From positions 1 to 7,512 of the forward strand of contig JAPUKX010000197.1 of assembly GCA_027295435.1 (NCBI GenBank): a stretch of 7,512 nucleotides of DNA, read 5' to 3'. The translations under genes were made by a program, and so were the position numbers. Source of the DNA: Planctomycetota bacterium. GTDB taxonomy: Bacteria; Planctomycetota; Phycisphaerae; Phycisphaerales; SM1A02. Shown one piece after another: positions 5,603 through 7,512 of this stretch. Position 1 is the stretch's first letter. Each line of letters begins with the position of its first letter. The notes beneath the pieces were generated by a model. The model did no database searches, had not been told where the DNA came from, and saw nothing but the letters and a program-made list of their open reading frames with translations.

Positions 5603-7132
5603 CTAGCCACGGCCGAGCTTCTGGGTGAGCTTCTCCTTTGCGGCCTTCGCATCGGCTTGGCCGCGGCTGACCTTCATCACCTGCCCGACCAGTCGACCGA
5701 TGGCGGCGGCTTTACCGCTTCGGAAATCGTCCGCGGCCTGGGGCTGCGCTTCGATCGCTGCCTCACACCAACGATCCAGCTGACCCTCATCGCGCACCTG
5801 AAGCAGACCGTGTTGCTCGGCGACGGCCTGGGCATTGTCATCACTGTCGCACAGCAATCCGAACAGTTCATCAGCCGCGGTGGAGCCGATCGCTTCCTGG
5901 TCGCGCAGCTCGATGATCTGAGCGACTTGCCCGGGGCTGATGCCCAGCTCGTGCACGCCGCAGCCGCGCTCGTTGGCCCGCTTGGCCCCGGCGTTGAGCA
6001 GCAACTTCGCACATGCTGAGCCGACCTGGGCTTGCGACCCCCGGCCCGCCACGCACGCATCGACGCACTGCTCGTAGAACATGCACGGATCGCGGTCATC
6101 GGTCAACGCCAAGGCATCCTTGGCTGAGAGCTTGTATTGCTCTTGGTACCGCCTCCGCCTTTGCATGGGCAGCTCGGGAATCCGCGCCGCAACGTTCTGC
6201 CGCCATTCATCGCTCACGACGACGGGGATCAGGTCGGGGTCGGGGAAATACCGATAGTCGTCGGCCTCTTCCTTCTCGCGCTGCAAGACGGTGATGAGCC
6301 TGGCATCATCCCAGCCACGCGTGCTCTTGAGGCCGGTCGCCTGTACCACGCCCTCTTCGGCCCATGCTTCGACCTGACGCTTGTGCTCATGCTCGATCGC
6401 GCCGCGAAGGGCTCGGAATGAGTTGAGGTTCTTGATCTCGACGATCGGCGTGGCGAATTCGTTCCCGTCGTCCGTGCGGATGATCACGTTCACGTTTGGC
6501 TCGAAGCGCATGTGGCCGCGCTGCATGATCCCCTCGCTCACACCGAGGAACCGGCAGAGGTTCCGCAGCTCCTTGCCGAACGTCACCGCGTCCTGGGCTG
6601 ATTCCAGGTCCGGATGGGTGACGATCTCCAGTAATGGGGTGCCCGCTCGATTCAGATCCACCAGCGAGCCGTTGTAGGGCTTGCCGCCGGGCAGTTCGTG
6701 CCCGAGCTTGCCGGTGTCCTCCTCCAGATGCGCCCGGATGATTCCGATGCGCTTCGTTGTGCCATCGGCCCCCGGAATGTGCAGCTCGCCGTCGCAGCAC
6801 AACGGCAGGTCGTATTGACTGATCTGGTATCCCTTGGGCAGATCGGGATAGAAATAATTCTTGCGGTCCCACTTGCTGACCCGAGCGATGGTGCAGCCCA
6901 ACGCGATCCCCACCATCATCGCCATCTCGACCGCCTGCTTGTTCATCACCGGCAGCACCCCCGGCAGCGCCGCCACCATAGGATCGACCAGACTGTTGGG
7001 CGCAGCGTCGTAGTGGTCCGGGTGGGCCAGGTTGGCCGACCGGCTGAACATCTTGGACTTCGTCGCCAGCTCGACGTGGATTTCCATGCCGATCTTCAGC
7101 CGTGTAGTGACGATGCTCGCCGAAGTGGTCAT
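5603..7132 (-). CDS. gatB: Asp-tRNA(Asn)/Glu-tRNA(Gln) amidotransferase subunit B
   Basis: GatB binds the misacylated tRNA and phosphorylates the Glu or Asp so that ammonia from GatA can amidate it, in the GatCAB complex of the cytoplasm. All 509 residues are present, a normal length. Landmarks: GMEIHVEL (15-22); KNYFYPDLPKGYQIS (91-105); HLEEDTGK (135-142), with the acidic residues of the kinase site; VDLNRAGTPLLEIVT (158-172); EIKNLNSFR (232-240); KEEADDYRYFPDPDL (287-301); and a C-terminal YqeY-type tail domain (about 360-509) ending in LVGQVMK near 481-487. Odd points: the N-terminal cysteines found in many GatBs (CxC and CxxC) are replaced by FSRSAN and DPMVA, and the usual RCDAN motif reads RFEPN (209-213). 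No gatA or gatC is visible. The start has no Shine-Dalgarno and a TATCAT box just upstream. It converges with the prepilin gene with a 28-bp gap. Confidence 0.97.
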   Translation of the reverse strand: MTTSASIVTTRLKIGMEIHVELATKSKMFSRSANLAHPDHYDAAPNSLVDPMVAALPGVLPVMNKQAVEMAMMVGIALGCTIARVSKWDRKNYFYPDLPKGYQISQYDLPLCCDGELHIPGADGTTKRIGIIRAHLEEDTGKLGHELPGGKPYNGSLVDLNRAGTPLLEIVTHPDLESAQDAVTFGKELRNLCRFLGVSEGIMQRGHMRFEPNVNVIIRTDDGNEFATPIVEIKNLNSFRALRGAIEHEHKRQVEAWAEEGVVQATGLKSTRGWDDARLITVLQREKEEADDYRYFPDPDLIPVVVSDEWRQNVAARIPELPMQRRRRYQEQYKLSAKDALALTDDRDPCMFYEQCVDACVAGRGSQAQVGSACAKLLLNAGAKRANERGCGVHELGISPGQVAQIIELRDQEAIGSTAADELFGLLCDSDDNAQAVAEQHGLLQVRDEGQLDRWCEAAIEAQPQAADDFRSGKAAAIGRLVGQVMKVSRGQADAKAAKEKLTQKLGRG

Positions 7133-7138
7133 GCCCGC

Positions 7139-7144
7139 ATGATA
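7139..7144 (-). promoter_or_regulatory. TATCAT -10-like box abutting gatB
   Basis: On the minus strand TATCAT (7144-7139, 5/6 to TATAAT) ends 6 nt before ATG 7132. A start point 6-7 nt downstream would coincide with the start codon. The context GCTATCATGCGGGCATGACC nearly repeats that of pyrE. No -35 consensus is seen in the G-rich sequence upstream, and the nearest Shine-Dalgarno-like GGGAGGG is too far from the ATG. Confidence 0.5.
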
Positions 7145-7163
7145 GCGAGCCGCCCTCCCTTAG

Positions 7164-7182
7164 CCCCCGGCTCTGCCGGGGG
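7164..7182. repeat. Perfect GC-rich palindrome upstream of gatB
   Basis: CCCCCGGC (7164-7171), loop TCT, GCCGGGGG (7175-7182): an uninterrupted 8-bp GC stem with a three-base loop, preceded by CTTAG. It lies 32 bp or more before the gatB ATG. No T-run follows on either strand, so a simple intrinsic terminator is unlikely. It could be a dispersed palindromic element or a hairpin ending a transcript from the right. Confidence 0.5.
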
Positions 7183-7220
7183 GGATCGTTCTCGGTTGGA
7201 GTGGTCCGGTGAAGGCCACT

Positions 7221-7394
7221 CGCGCACAAGCGTGGCTGGTTACCCAGCGCCTCGGCTGCGCGCGCACAACCTGGGCGAGCGCGATTGCCCAAAGCATGAT
7301 CCTCATTGGTGAGCTGCTATTCGTGATTGACCCGTATTTGCGCGCGCCGTCGCGACCGCGCGGCCTCCGATGCGCGCACCTGGGCGACCGCGCG
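7221..7394. repeat. Degenerate GC-rich direct repeats
   Basis: CGCGCACAA occurs at 7221-7229 and 7261-7269, exactly 40 bp apart. The longer block around the second copy, including ACCTGGGCGA (7269-7278), returns at 7371-7394 as TGCGCGCACCTGGGCGACCGCG, missing about five bases in the middle. Sequence between the blocks is unrelated. Confidence 0.45.
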
Positions 7395-7400
7395 CGCCAT

Positions 7401-7484
7401 AACTTTGCTTATCCGGGGCTCATCTCGGCTCAACTTTGCTTAACCGAGCGTTCCCGACCCCTATCGAGCCGTAACTTCAGCTAA
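7401..7484. repeat. AACTTTGCTTA direct repeats
   Basis: AACTTTGCTTA occurs exactly at 7401-7411 and 7432-7442, 31 bp apart. A weaker copy, AACTTCAGCTAA, lies at 7473-7484. The second and third are preceded by related sequence (ATCTCGGCTC and ATCGAGCCGT), suggesting units of roughly 31-41 bp. The second copy also lies in a short inverted repeat CTCGG...CCGAG (7424-7447). Confidence 0.5.
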
Positions 7485-7512
7485 CTCGTGCCCGCCGGCG
7501 CGCCCGCAACCC

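Larger units (their letters stand above)
7133..7512. other. Right-end region upstream of gatB, repeats but no supported gene
   Basis: No frame here looks coding: the longest (plus strand, GTG 7209 to 7484) has no recognisable domain and crosses all the repeats. The region holds the gatB start box, a strong GC hairpin (7164-7182), related GC-rich blocks containing CGCGCAC and CCTGGGCGA, and two exact copies of AACTTTGCTTA with a weaker third. No tRNA, rRNA or transposase is visible. It may be a control region for a gene beyond the window or decayed sequence. Confidence 0.5.

Noticed and set aside
5504..6019. 171-residue plus-strand open frame
   Set aside because: Runs antisense through the unmistakable C-terminal domain of gatB.
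6387..7292. 301-residue minus-strand open frame
   Set aside because: Out-of-frame shadow of gatB; Gly/Arg-rich, no domain.
7160..7306. Small minus-strand ORF starting MRIMLWAIALAQ
   Set aside because: 48 residues, hydrophobic start is suggestive of a signal, but no Shine-Dalgarno or domain, and its end is simply the GC palindrome.
7317..7400. 27-residue Arg-rich minus-strand ORF after the AACTTTGCTTA repeat
   Set aside because: Too short and compositionally explained by CG-rich repeats.
7209..7484. 91-residue plus-strand open frame
   Set aside because: Crosses all the repeat blocks, has no recognisable domain and no ribosome binding site.
7401..7484. CRISPR array
   Set aside because: Repeats are only 11 bases, unequal spacing, third copy degenerate.
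7401..7490. Integron attC site
   Set aside because: Minus-strand GTTAAGC and GTTGAGC fit the GTTRRRY core, but no matching RYYYAAC partner at the right distance and no attC-like long imperfect palindrome was found.
7133..7512. tRNA or other structural RNA
   Set aside because: No T-arm consensus or cloverleaf was found on either strand.

Overview
The window is a GC-rich bacterial chromosomal segment. The most likely source is a member of the Planctomycetota or a close relative. This rests on a solitary prepilin-like protein ending in the H-Xn-DG type of motif expanded in that group, on secreted helical-repeat proteins of unknown role, and on a GatB in which several usually conserved cysteines are replaced. 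It is inference from protein style; no rRNA or marker tree is available here.

Layout. (1) Positions 1-406, minus strand: the 5' part of a secreted helical-repeat protein that runs off the left edge, with a convincing promoter (TTGACA, 17 bp, TACGGT) and a Shine-Dalgarno sequence. (2) Positions 736-4007, plus strand, divergent from it: a two-gene unit. It holds a large exported TPR-type protein and, overlapping it by four bases (GTGA), a polytopic membrane protein of the UPF0104/LPG-synthase-TM flippase-like family. (3) Positions 4122-4658, minus strand: pyrE, orotate phosphoribosyltransferase, convergent with the membrane gene. (4) Positions 4831-5574, plus strand, divergent from pyrE: a type IV prepilin-like (pseudopilin, H-X-DG) protein. 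(5) Positions 5603-7132, minus strand: complete gatB, convergent with the prepilin gene with only 28 bp between them. (6) Positions 7133-7512: no convincing gene, but a strong GC hairpin and several short repeats.

The genes do not form one pathway. pyrE (pyrimidine synthesis) and gatB (tRNA-dependent amidation) are housekeeping genes standing alone here. The TPR protein and the membrane protein are probably co-translated and form a candidate envelope module.

The most interesting signal concerns translation initiation. pyrE, the prepilin gene and gatB each have a TANNAT hexamer ending 6-7 nt before the start codon and no Shine-Dalgarno sequence. The pyrE and gatB start regions are almost the same (GCTATCAT, two bases, GGG, then ATGACC). 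If the hexamers are -10 boxes, transcription starts at or next to the start codon and these mRNAs are leaderless, whereas the left-edge gene has a conventional promoter, leader and Shine-Dalgarno. No CRISPR array, tRNA, rRNA or transposase was seen.
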